Shown here in pieces: positions 21,245 through 31,216 of a DNA stretch of 64,000 bases. The stretch is from Diplonema papillatum. Lineage: Eukaryota; Euglenozoa; Diplonemea; Diplonemida; Diplonemidae. The translations under genes were made by a program, and so were the position numbers. The DNA lies in assembly GCA_030068145.1 (NCBI GenBank), contig JAPJBO010000940.1:1-64000 (forward strand), in the 5' to 3' direction. The notes beneath the pieces are model-generated. The model did not search any database. It saw only the letters and a list, made by a program, of their open reading frames with translations, and was not told where the DNA came from. Each line of letters begins with the position of its first letter. The stretch's first letter is position 1.

Positions 21245-22485
21245 TCACCCGCTGAGGTCTGCGCCGTCGGCGGGGCTTTTCGACGCCGCGTATGCTTCTT
21301 GCATTCTTTTGACGAGGGCGGCTCTCTCGTCGGTCTGCTTCTCGAGGGCCTGGAACTCTTCGTCGTGCTTTCGAAGCTGTTCGACGGCGGCCGCCGTACG
21401 CGCAACAATCGCGGTTTTGATGGCCGACTTGGCTTGACTCAGACCCGTCTCCACTGATTCGGGGTCAGACTTCAACCCGCCCACAAGTGATCGCACGTCG
21501 GGAGGAACATCGGTTCCAAACGTGCCAGCTTCCCTCTCCTTCTTCAGGTACGCAACGGCGCCGGTCAGCCGCTCCAGGTTCTCGCTCTTGCGCGCAATGA
21601 CGCTTGGTAAGTCAGCGGCCGTCGCCTCTGCGTGGCGCTTCTTGATCGCTGCAGCCTCAGCTTTCGCCTTCGAGGTGTTCTGTTGAAGCTGCGCGATGGT
21701 CACGTTATGCGCTTTAGCAGCCTGCCGCCTTGCCGCCTGGATCGTTTCGCGCCTTTCTGCGCGCCTTTCGGCTCTCTGCTTCCGCTTCTCGCGGCGCTCG
21801 TGCAGGTCCTTGCGTTCTGCATTGATAACTCTGTGTGTGGAGAGCAGAGCGACTTTTCCACTGACCTATAGAAAGTGTCAAAAATAGTCGACCACGGGGT
21901 GGTTTGATCCTTCAGACCGTACAGAAAGAGAAATCGGCGCCCTTCGGCCGTACAGGAGGAAACGACGCCTTTGTGAAGAAACACTTCTGCAAGAACTCAG
22001 GGGTTTCATGACTCTGAAAAGGGGAACCTGGGGGGAAAAGAAGTGCATAGTTTTGTTTTATTAAGAAGAAGGTGCCGCCCGACGAGTCGCTTCGCCCTGG
22101 CCGGGTGACGCTGGGTAGCAGCCAGAGAAGCGATGCGTTGGGGATTTCGGATTCGGAAGGAAAAGCAAAGCTGCATACGCGGTCTCCGCCGTCAGGACCT
22201 CGTAATCCTGCTTGGCCTTGCGGGCCGCCTCTTCGTGGGCGGCTTTTTTGCGGCATGCTTCTTCTAAGAGCTGCTGCTTCTGCAGGTTGGCCGACGCCTT
22301 GCCGGCTGCCTTCTCCTCTTCCTCAGCGGCCATGCGCTGCAAGTCGGTGCTCAGAATCATGCGTTCGGCGTCGTTCTGCGCCTGGGCCCGCATCTTCTTG
22401 CAGACGGCGTGCGCCACGTTCATGTTTTCACTCTGGCCGCTCATGCCGGACCACAGCGGGATCATCATCGATTCTTCCAAGAGCG
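21245..22485 (-). pseudogene. last two exons of a coiled-coil gene, 5'-truncated (copy 1)
   Basis: Counterpart of exons 3 (22485-22179) and 4 (21830-21245) of the gene at 41715-44334. The block ends at 22537 inside intron 2, so exons 1-2 and the promoter are absent. Exon 4 differs from copy 2 by two replacement changes (Ala/Glu and Ile/Leu within ten residues). Confidence 0.7.
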
Positions 22486-22537
22486 CTGTCAAATTGAAGG
22501 TATGAACAGTCAACAGCCCGATAAAGCCAGCGGACCG

Positions 22538-23190
22538 TGTTTTTTGCTGTGGCCCCCCACAGCTGGTTTTGAGCTGAGGCCCCCCGCAGCTGCTTTTTTG
22601 TGTTTTTTTGCCGTGGCCGCCCGCAGCTGATTTTATGCTGAGGCCCCCCGCAGCTGCTTTTTTGTGTTTTTTTGCCGTGGCCGCCCCGCAGCTGTTTTGG
22701 AGCTGAGGCCCCCCGCAGCTGATTTTTTGTGTTTTTTTGCCGTGGCCCCCCACAGCTGTTTTTGAGCTGAGGCCCCCCGCAGCTGCTTTTTTGTGTTTTT
22801 TGCTGAGGCCCCCCGCAGCTGTTTTTGAGCTGAGGCCCCCCGCAGCTGCTTTTTTGTGTTTTTTTGCCGTGGCCGCCCGCAGCTGATTTTGTGCTGAGGC
22901 CCCCCGCAGCTGATTTTTTGTGTTTTTTGCTGTGGCCCCCCGCAGCTGTTTTTGAGCTGAGGCCCCCCGCAGCTATTTTGGAGCTGAGGCCCCCCGCAGC
23001 TGATTTTTTGTGTTTTTTGCTGTGGCCCCCCACAGCTGTTTTTGAGCTGAGGCCCCCCACAGCTGCTTTTTTTGTGTTTTTTGCCGTGGCCGCCCACAGC
23101 TGATTTTGCGCTGAGGCCCCCGCAGCTGATTTTTTGTGTTTTTTCGCCGTGGCCCCCCGCAGTTGATTTTTTGCAATTTTTTGCTTTAGC
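22538..23190. repeat. GC-rich minisatellite between the two block copies
   Basis: Same repeat family as 1-330, about 650 bp. It begins exactly where copy 1 leaves intron 2 of the coiled-coil gene ('gcggaccg' then 'tgttttttgctg'), so it is the right-hand breakpoint of copy 1. Long antisense ORFs here are repeat artefacts. Confidence 0.95.
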
Positions 23191-23907
23191 CCCGCGCGGA
23201 TGTTTTTCCCTCCCTTGGAAAACTTTTTGCTTTGGCCCCCTTCCGTTGCTTTTTGCGATTTTTTCCATTGGCCCCTCTCGGATGTTTTTTTGCTTTGGCC
23301 ACAAGGGAGTCAAACTTGGCAAGGCCAAAAGTGAAGCGGCAACTCCCCCAGGTGCCCATTTGTTGAGCCCGTTCGCTGTTGCACTGTGGTGCAGTGGGTT
23401 GGACCCCCTTTTTTTTTCGAGACTGGAGGTCCTATGAACATGCAATGTGAATAGCCTCTATTCGAGCCAACCCCACTTTTAAAAGTGTACTGTTTTTGAA
23501 CTAGATAATAGTGCGGAGCTGGCTTTTTCCGTTTTTCGGATTTCATGCCTGTATGGTCCACTTCAACAGTGTGCCGGTCTCTGGACCCACAGGTCCGCGG
23601 TTCGATCCCCGCGCGAAGTGTTTTTTTCGGTTTGAAGTTTTTGAGAATTTTTGCTTATTCGGTGGGTCACTCGGCGCCCCAAAGGGGCGCCGGTTGAGGG
23701 GGGGGGGGGGGGGGAATCTTAGTTTCGTGTTCAGGCGCTACTTGCCTCTCATGTGTTTGATGCTAGCATCAAGTCTTCTTCGCGGAATGCAGAGTCTTAT
23801 TTTCTGTTCTTTTCTTTCTTTCGTTGTCGACAACTTCTTTTTTCTCCTTCTACTTTCTTTACCATGGTGGGGGGGGGGGGGTGCGGCCCCGGGAGGGGCC
23901 GGCGGAG
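23191..23907. other. spacer before copy 2
   Basis: Degenerate end of the minisatellite (T-rich, 23191-23290), then a 28-bp segment at 23299-23326 also found at 19506-19533, a tRNA-like T-arm at about 23600 and G-homopolymer tracts (23698-23714, 23869-23881). No gene is recognised. Confidence 0.6.
23552..23621 (+). ncRNA. tRNA-like fragment (possible SINE head)
   Basis: Contains 'gcggttcgatccccgc', resembling a tRNA T-arm and polymerase III B box, preceded by a GGACC/GGTCC hairpin like a long variable arm, and bounded by CACTTC...GAAGTG that could pair as an acceptor stem. A T tract follows. The D and anticodon arms do not fold convincingly and the T stem is imperfect, so a functional tRNA is unlikely. 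It is present only upstream of copy 2. Confidence 0.25.
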
Positions 23908-24146
23908 GGGGTGTGGGCGGCCCCGGGAGGAGGGGGAAAATCTTAGTTTCGTCGGGGGAGGGGAAAGGCCGCCCCAGAGGGGCGGCGGGGGGGGCGGCCC
24001 CCCCCGGGTACGAGCGCAGAACTTAGCTTCACTTGCCGAACTTCACCACATTCGATGGGTCGATAGATGCCCCGGAGGGCGCCTCCCCCTCGGTGGGCCT
24101 CCTCCTGGGATCCCCTCCCGGGCCCCCGTCCGGAGGCCCCCGTCCG

Positions 24147-24599
24147 GGCCGAACTTTGCTTCACCTAACTTTGCTCACCCGAACTTAGCTTCGCCCGAAC
24201 TTTGTTTCGCCCGAACTTTGTTTCGCCCGAACTTAGCTTCACCAGAACTTTGCTTCACCCGAACTTAGCTTCGCCCGAACTTTGCTTCACCAGAACTTAG
24301 CTTCGCCCGAACTTTGCTTCACCCGAACTTAGCTTCGCCGAACTTTGTTTCGCCCGATCTTAGCTTCACCAGAACGTCCGAACTTTGCTTCACCCAGAAC
24401 TTAGCTTCGCCCGGACTTTGTTTCGCCCGAACTTAGCTTCACCTTCGCCCGAACTTTGCTTCACCAGAACTTTGCTCACCCGAACTTAGCTTCGCCCGAA
24501 CTTTGTTTCGCCCGAACTTAGCTTCACCCGAACTTTGCTTCACCAGAACTTAGCATTGCCCGAACTTAGCTTCGCCCGAACTTTGCTGTTCCCCGAACT
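24147..24599. repeat. 16-bp minisatellite (copy 2)
   Basis: Same array as 570-1022, essentially identical, differing at one base near its right end. Confidence 0.95.
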
Positions 24600-25255
24600 T
24601 TAACTGCTGCCTCCAGTCTCGCCACGCGCCGGCCTTAGCCGAGCGCACGTACTTTTTTTTTGAACGGTAAGCCAGTGAAAGTACCCATGTGCTGGCATCT
24701 GCGGTTCCTGTCTATGACCTTGCTGCGAAAGGGGCCTCCACGCCAGCACCGATGGGGAGATTTTTTTTTTCCTTTGTAAGAACGGGGGACCAAAAGAGAG
24801 ACCGGAGAAAAACAGAAGGAGACAAAAGATTCACCACAAAAACATAAGCATGACCATTTTAAACTATTTTATCAGGGCTGGTTCAGTTTTGGTGGTGGAC
24901 CACCTGCCCTCTTCGATCTAGCCACCTCGCATCCTTGTTTATCTTTCTTTTAGAGTGCAATTTCGCTTTTCTTTGATGTGGCCTGTTTCTGTTTTTGCTG
25001 GTTGCATGGTGAGGGGGGAGGGTTCTGGGTGCTCAAAAGAAAACCGCAAACCTTTAGGTGGCTTGTTGGCCGCACGTGACTGCGCCGATTCGAGCCCCAA
25101 GAAAAAGAAAACAGCATACCCTGTGTCAAAACAAGAAACGCGTTGTCGCGCAATGATGCCGTGCCCCTCTCGGGGTTCGCCTTTCCTGCCTGCCTCGCGA
25201 GCGAATCCCGACCAGGTAACGACCACTTCACTGTCTTCTTTGTTTTGTGATGCGA

Positions 25256-25312
25256 ACCGTTATGCATTGAGTTCTTTTAAGTACATGAACCACATGGATT
25301 AGCATGCACTGT
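25256..25312. repeat. 57-bp identical motif, site 1 (copy 2)
   Basis: Copy 2 counterpart of 1679-1735. Confidence 0.85.
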
Positions 25313-25326
25313 GTCGCCGCTTAAGG

Positions 25327-25927
25327 TTACTTTATGACGTCGTCACCTGTCATTGCGTCGTCAAGGTCGAGTACTTGTGGCGCCAGGGGCGCTGGGCTTT
25401 CTTGCGGTTCTGGAGATTGCGTGGGGGGGCACAGGTGCGGACAGGCTTGCACGTTTTTCACTCTCGAGGGCACTGGAGTGCTTGGGGACGTCGGACGTTT
25501 CTGGTAGCCGCTTGCTTTAAGGGCCTTCCTCTTTCTTCGTTGCACCCCTGAATCGGGTGTGGTCGCCTTCGCCTTCTTCCGCTTGCGGCCGGCGATCGGG
25601 CTCTCCTTCGGGGTGCCGAGCACCCTCTTCTTCAACGCTGGTCGTTCGCCGGTCCCTGGCGTTGGTGGCGGCCTCTTGGCCGCCCGTCCGGTCGTCGCCG
25701 TCTTCTGCTTCACCACGGCGGGCGGTGCCTGCGCCGCGCGCTTTCCCGCCGGTGTTTCTCGTTGTACGCCCACCTGGGTGGGTGAGAGGGGTCTCTTCTT
25801 CTTTTTGCTGTGTCCGGGGGTTGCCGGGGCGTTCGGTTCGTTGGGTTGGTGGTGGCCGCGGCGGCAGCACGCTGCCGGTCTCCTCTGCGCCAACGTAGGG
25901 AGCCTCCTGCATTCCTGGCAGGTTCAT
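25327..25927 (-). pseudogene. ORF1-like remnant of a non-LTR retroelement (copy 2)
   Basis: Same as 1750-2350, with no visible coding difference. A basic, disordered 188-codon frame overlaps a 136-codon frame that starts at ATG 25927. Confidence 0.4.
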
Positions 25928-26074
25928 GTTAAGCAGCGGTTGCCAGATACTCCCGTAGCACCTCCTTCCAAACTGTACCTCTCTTGGTGTTCGGGGGTTG
26001 GGCCGTATGGTAACGTCTCGGGAAACGAAGTTTGTGGCGTCACAGGGGGGGGGTTCTTTGCCTTCCCGTCGCGT

Positions 26075-26986
26075 CGCCTTCGCCACGAGACCATCGTCGC
26101 GTGCATCGGTTGCAGGTACGACTGCGCGCAGAACGAGCTGCAGATCTTCATGGAATACATGCCCGGGGGGTCCTTGGGAGCGCTGGTGAGGAAGCTGGGT
26201 GTCAATCTCAAGGAGTCGACCGCGGTGCTGTACATGCGGCAGATCCTCAACGGCGTGGCGTTCATGCACAGCCGCGGAGTCCTGCACCGGGACATCAAAG
26301 GCGACAACATCCTCCTCGCCGCCGACGGCACCGTCAAACTCGGGGACTTGGGCGCGTGCGGCAGCCTGCAGGCCAGGATGAGTTTGGGGGCCAACGTCGG
26401 GACGCCGCTGTGGATGGCCCCGGAGGTTATTAGCCGGGCTCAGTCGTTCTCGACGGCGAGCGACGTGTGGGCTTTGGGCATCGTCGCGGTCGAGGTGCTG
26501 AACCAAGGCAGGCCGCCGTGGCCGGCGTACGAAACGTCGTACCAAGCGTTGTACGCCATTTCGAAGTGGGCCCGCCCGCTGCCGCCGGACGTGCCTGGCC
26601 ACTTGGGTGAGTCGTGCCTCTCTTTCCTCCGCCATTGCCACGACCCGGTTCCCGCCAGCAGGCTGAGCGCTTCGGAGTTGCTGCGGCATGCGTGGCTGGA
26701 CCCGCCGGCGCACGCGCCTCGCGTGCCCGACGACGAGACCGGGCTGGCAGCCATCGTGGAATCGGATCGGGACCTGAGGTTCCTGTACGATAAAAACAGG
26801 GCCGCGGTCTGCTGTTGCACGGCGGAGGAGCCGTCGACGGAGGAACTTTCGACGGAGTACGCCGACGCCTTCGGGGGGTCCGAGGCCTTCTCCGCAGTGT
26901 TGCTGTCGCTGCGGCGCGGCTCGTCCACGATGGCAAACTCGGCCGGCGCATCGGATTCGACGAGCCTGCCTTTGCTGCCCCGCTGA
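26075..26986 (+). pseudogene. MAP3K/STE-like protein kinase fragment lacking the N-lobe (copy 2)
   Basis: Identical translation to copy 1 (2498-3409), frame open from GTG 25559. HRD, DLG and APE motifs are present; glycine loop and VAIK lysine are missing. Confidence 0.75.
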
Positions 26987-27205
26987 ATCAAGGTGGAACA
27001 TACGGAACAGAGGGGGGTTGCGTGCGGGCATGCCTAAGCCGGTCCATCCCCGCTTTCATAGACCATGACTGGCCGTGAAGTGCTCCAGAGGATAGCGATG
27101 AACCTGGCATACCGTGGTGCAGCGTGATAAACGGCAGCAGGCAATTCGTTGCAGTTCCAGGGATCCGGCTTAGTAAACATCTGCGGCCTTTACCCTTAGT
27201 ATATA

Positions 27206-27324
27206 AGCCCCTGTGGCCGGTGTTCAAAACTTCGTACCAGGCGTGGTATACATTTTCGAAGGGGGTCAACCCGCTTCTGCCGGATGTGCCTGGCTACCAT
27301 TCACACGGTACTCCAAAGGCCTAA
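27206..27324 (+). pseudogene. second, degenerate kinase C-lobe fragment (copy 2)
   Basis: Copy 2 counterpart of 3629-3747, same sequence. Confidence 0.65.
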
Positions 27325-27572
27325 TCGGGCCGGGCCGGCACATACAGATTGCGACCGGGGCCAGCGTCGCACCTCGGTCTCGTCCCTTACAGCCGGAGCT
27401 CGTGGCTCTCCCCAAGCCTCTGGGAGCTGGGAAGACGCGAGAGAAAACCAAAGTAGCGGCGGCCGACCTCTGTCTGCAAGCACGTCTCTGGCAGGGCAGT
27501 CGGCACCAAACGGAGCACAGTACCTCTTCCAAAGCAGTCGGCTGAAGCGGAGCACAGTCAATGGGCAATAAA

Positions 27573-28001
27573 TTAGAAAGCGGGATGTATTCGGGCACAG
27601 CGGGTGGCACAGCTCTTGGGGTCATGGGTCGTTTCGGTTTCGGGTGGTGCAAGCGTGAGGCCAAGATGGTGGAAGAGGGCAGTACTCATGGCATTCACGG
27701 CGGGCAAGGGCACTTCACAAAGGCAGAACACACGGCCTCTGGATACAGCGACGACAACTTTCCTAGCCTGTGGAGCTACCACGAACTTCACAGCATAGTC
27801 TGTAAAGGTCGGAGAGGCTGAATCAGGCTTGATCCGCAGTTCGACAAGCACACGCGGGAGCTCTTCAACGTGCGTACTCTGCCGACCCTCCTCGACCCTC
27901 CGCAACCCCCCCTCGACCCTCCGCAACCTTCCGCCGGCCCTCCCTCCCATGCACACCCGGAGCCCCACCCATAGTTCGTACTGGAGTACACCTTGACACA
28001 A
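27573..28001 (-). CDS. unrecognised 142-codon ORF (copy 2)
   Basis: Identical to 3996-4424. Conservation is uninformative because the whole block is nearly identical. Confidence 0.25.
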   Translation of the reverse strand: MCQGVLQYELWVGLRVCMGGRAGGRLRRVEGGLRRVEEGRQSTHVEELPRVLVELRIKPDSASPTFTDYAVKFVVAPQARKVVVAVSRGRVFCLCEVPLPAVNAMSTALFHHLGLTLAPPETETTHDPKSCATRCARIHPAF

Positions 28002-28695
28002 GATCCGGCCACGAATTTATGTAATTTCTTTTTTTTTTTTTTTGCGCATTTGACGTGCGCAAAAGACCCCCTGTATTATCCTATGACGCGGTGTGGTCCA
28101 GGGACTTAAATGGGTCTGAGAGATTTGGCGGGAAAGTTGGGAGTGCAGTGATGAAGTGCTGCTACAGACCGGCGTGAATCATGGTGTTTCCAAAAGGTGT
28201 GCGCACCCCTCGAGTTTCAGAAAAGGCGCGCTCTGCGGTAGAAACCCCATCGGATTCACTCGAAAAAGTGGTTTTCTGGCACGAATAGTTTTCGGTGTGC
28301 CATGAGTCGTAGAAGTGGTGTAGTAGAAGTAGTAGTAGTAGTTTGATTGAACTTGATAAGCAGCAACAATCTATGACGATAGACTGCACAGCGAGTTACT
28401 TAACTGGCGTACTGCAGGCGGGTGCAAGGTGCTGCTGGCGGCCGATGCGCCGTCGAGAAGACGACGGCGAAACCGCGCTCGCGATTACCAAAGCGGACAC
28501 GGAACTGATCGTCGGGTTGTCGGAGGGCGGCGCGGAAACGAACGTGGACGGGTCGTCGGGCGCTGGTCATCGCGAGCCGAGAAAGCCACCGCACGCGCGG
28601 TGGCCCGCCGCGACTTGCGGTGCTACTTGCGCTCCGGGTTTCCTTTTTCCTGCCGTTTCTTCGTTTTAGCCCATATACACCTCACGTTCGAGTCT

Positions 28696-29437
28696 AAAGT
28701 AGCGTGACACGAGCGTGACATGTCATATTTGACTGTACAGTAGCGTTACATGAGCGTGACATCCTAAATATGACTGTAAATTAGCGTTACACGAGCGTTA
28801 CCTAGCCCTCGTTTTGAAACTATATTTCTCAAACTTTGGTTTTCAAACTTGGGTTCTCAAACTTCGGGTTTCAAACTTTGGTGTCCGAACTTGGGTTTTC
28901 GAACTTGGGTTCCCAAACTTGGGTATCCAAACTTGGGTTTTCCAACTTGGGTTTTTAAACTTGCCGTACAGGACACGGTAGGACTGCGCTCGTTTAGAAA
29001 CTTTAATTCTCGAACTTTGGTTTTAAAACTTGGGTTCTCAAACTTCGGGTATCAAACTTTGGTGTCCGAACTTGGGTTTTCGAACTTGGGTTCTCAAACT
29101 TGGGTATCCAAACGTGGGTTCTCCAACTTGGGTTTTTAAACTTGCCGCATGGGACACGGCAGAACAAGGCGCAAAAGAAACGGCAAGACAAGCCGCAAAA
29201 GACACGGCAGGACATGCGAGCGTGACACGTCAAATTTGACTGCACAGTAGCGTTACATGAGCGTGACATCCTAAATATGACTGTAAATTAGAGTTACACG
29301 AGCGTTACCTGCCAAATACTACCGTAAAGTAGCGAGACACGAGCGTTACATGGCGAATTCGACTCTAAAGTAGCGTGACACGAGCGTGACATGTCATATT
29401 TGACTGTACAGTAGTGTTACATGAGCGTGACATCCTA
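28696..29437. repeat. nested minisatellites (copy 2)
   Basis: Copy 2 counterpart of 5119-5860; same nested architecture and length. Confidence 0.95.
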
Positions 29438-30420
29438 AGCACGGGGTCTGGGTGCAGTTGTGGTGGAGCAGGCAGGGTACGTCGGGCACTGCGTCCCTAC
29501 ATCGCTTCCTTTCACTTGTTCCTCAAGTATCGTCCCCGTGTGTGCCTCGCGAAAGCGTGGCCTGGGCCGTATACCCGATATCCCCGTGATGCCCATGAAC
29601 GACAGCGACGTCGTCGGGCACACCCTCTCTCCTCTCATGCAGCTTCCCAGCCCTTGCTGTGCCGCCAGCTTGTCCAACGCGCTCATCATGCAGCGCAGGA
29701 CGTTTCCCCGTTCTCTCACCCCCTTCGGCGCATTCCCGTGCAGCGGCATGCTGAGGCCCGAGAAGAGTTCAAAGTCGATCGCAAGCTCCAGCATTGACGC
29801 CTGCCCGTTCTCGGTCCATTGCATGTCCGACAGCCACGCTACCAACGCATAAAACGTCGGTAGTCCCCAGGTCTGTTTCGCTCCCACGTCCATGCCGGGG
29901 CAATCCGCGCGAAGGGGTGGTCAAATTTCTCGGCAGGCATCGCATTCGCTCTCGACCAGGGGGTCGTGGGGTTCCTGGCCACCCAGCCACGTGCTTCGAG
30001 CCCAGCCCGTTCCGCAAGGATTTCAGCCATCATCTCCTGGAGCCGCCTCGAGAATTGGGCATTCTCGGGTACTACCACACCGTGTTCCAGCGTGCATCTG
30101 GGCCAGTCGGCCCGGTTGGCTGCCATCAGCTCGGCATGTGCCTCTCGTCGCCGTATGTGCGAGTACGCTCCGCAGTCCCAGAATACGTGTTTCTCGTCCT
30201 CGGTGTCGCCGCTTCCACAGTGCTTGCAGCTGGGCGCCTGCGGCTCAGCTCCGGCCTGCCTCATCCGCGACGTGTACTCAGCCGTGTTCACCCCCCCCCC
30301 GCCAACGCTACACGTATAAGCCTCGCCGTTAAGCAGTGTGAACTTGAAATGCAGGTACCACAGTTCCCCCACCGTTATGCATTGAGTTCTTTTAAGTACA
30401 TGAACCACATGGATTAGCAT
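29435..30420 (-). pseudogene. ORF2 tail remnant, frameshifted (copy 2)
   Basis: Same as copy 1 (5858-6844) but one base shorter near 29874 (copy 1 gtcttgttccgctcc, copy 2 gtctgtttcgctcc). The frame splits into 193 codons (30420-29839, keeping the CCHC finger) and 152 codons (29893-29435). Confidence 0.65.
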
Positions 30421-30427
30421 GCACTGT
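30371..30427. repeat. 57-bp identical motif, site 2 (copy 2)
   Basis: Copy 2 counterpart of 6795-6851. Confidence 0.85.
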
Positions 30428-30469
30428 AGTTAAGCAGCGGCTGCCGGCTTATCCCGTGACACCTTTTAT

Positions 30470-31216
30470 ATGTACGTTATTGAAAGAGTAGCGTTGGCAC
30501 TCTTACAGGTTCGTTTGATGTTTCTTTTATGGCCGGGTGCGGTCCGTGCTAGTGTAAGTTCACATTTTATGTCTTCAGGTCGTGGCGGCTTCGCGTCGCT
30601 CATTCACCCGCCTTGTCGTCTGGTATCTCATACACTCCGCCGAACGTGCGATCGAGGACTTTGTCCAGAGCCATCTCTTTGGCTGTCAAGACGGCACCCC
30701 CATCCCGGGACCATACCCCATGTGCCGCCCTGGCTGATGAACCGGCATGTTTCCTTCGGTCGCACCAAATCTTTTTTCGTATTTGACCCCCCAATTATTC
30801 GCCGACGAAGTTGGGGGCCAAAACGACTTTTTTTTATTTGCCCAAATCGAATAGTTGTCAGGTACAATTATTCGCCCCCCCCCCTTTACTTGTACGCGAT
30901 CAGGGCCAGCCTCGCGTGCTTCCCTTCCCTGCCGAAGGGGTTTGGATTCGTTTTTAGCGTACCGTACTTGGAAAAAAGACGTACCGGAATAATTCTGTAC
31001 CGGAAATACGACGTACCGGCACCCCTGACACTGCTCGTGATGCGGAATACCACCGTCACGAGATCTGCTCTGTACCTAGCCGCAGAGGCGGCTCGTTTTG
31101 TAGGACCCTTCATTGCTCATGGCCGTAACTTTTGCGTGTTCTGCGGTCTCTCGCTTGCTACAAACATAATAGGCGCGATGTTTGTTCGTACGTGCCGGGG
31201 GAAGTTGGCCGGTTAG
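30470..31216 (+). CDS. unrecognised 248-codon ORF (copy 2)
   Basis: Identical to 6894-7640. Confidence 0.15.
   Translation: MYVIERVALALLQVRLMFLLWPGAVRASVSSHFMSSGRGGFASLIHPPCRLVSHTLRRTCDRGLCPEPSLWLSRRHPHPGTIPHVPPWLMNRHVSFGRTKSFFVFDPPIIRRRSWGPKRLFFICPNRIVVRYNYSPPPLYLYAIRASLACFPSLPKGFGFVFSVPYLEKRRTGIILYRKYDVPAPLTLLVMRNTTVTRSALYLAAEAARFVGPFIAHGRNFCVFCGLSLATNIIGAMFVRTCRGKLAG

Larger units (their letters stand above)
331..22537. repeat. segmental duplication, copy 1
   Basis: This block repeats at 23908-43007 in the same orientation. The offset is 23577 at the left and steps to 23576, 23509, 22083 and 20470 as indels accumulate. Substitutions are few (for example 1012, 8291, 10806, 21604, 21634). 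Copy 1 ends abruptly at about 22537, inside intron 2 of a coiled-coil gene, where it meets a GC-rich minisatellite; copy 2 continues through the gene. Such high identity implies a recent event or two alleles placed end to end by assembly. Confidence 0.95.
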
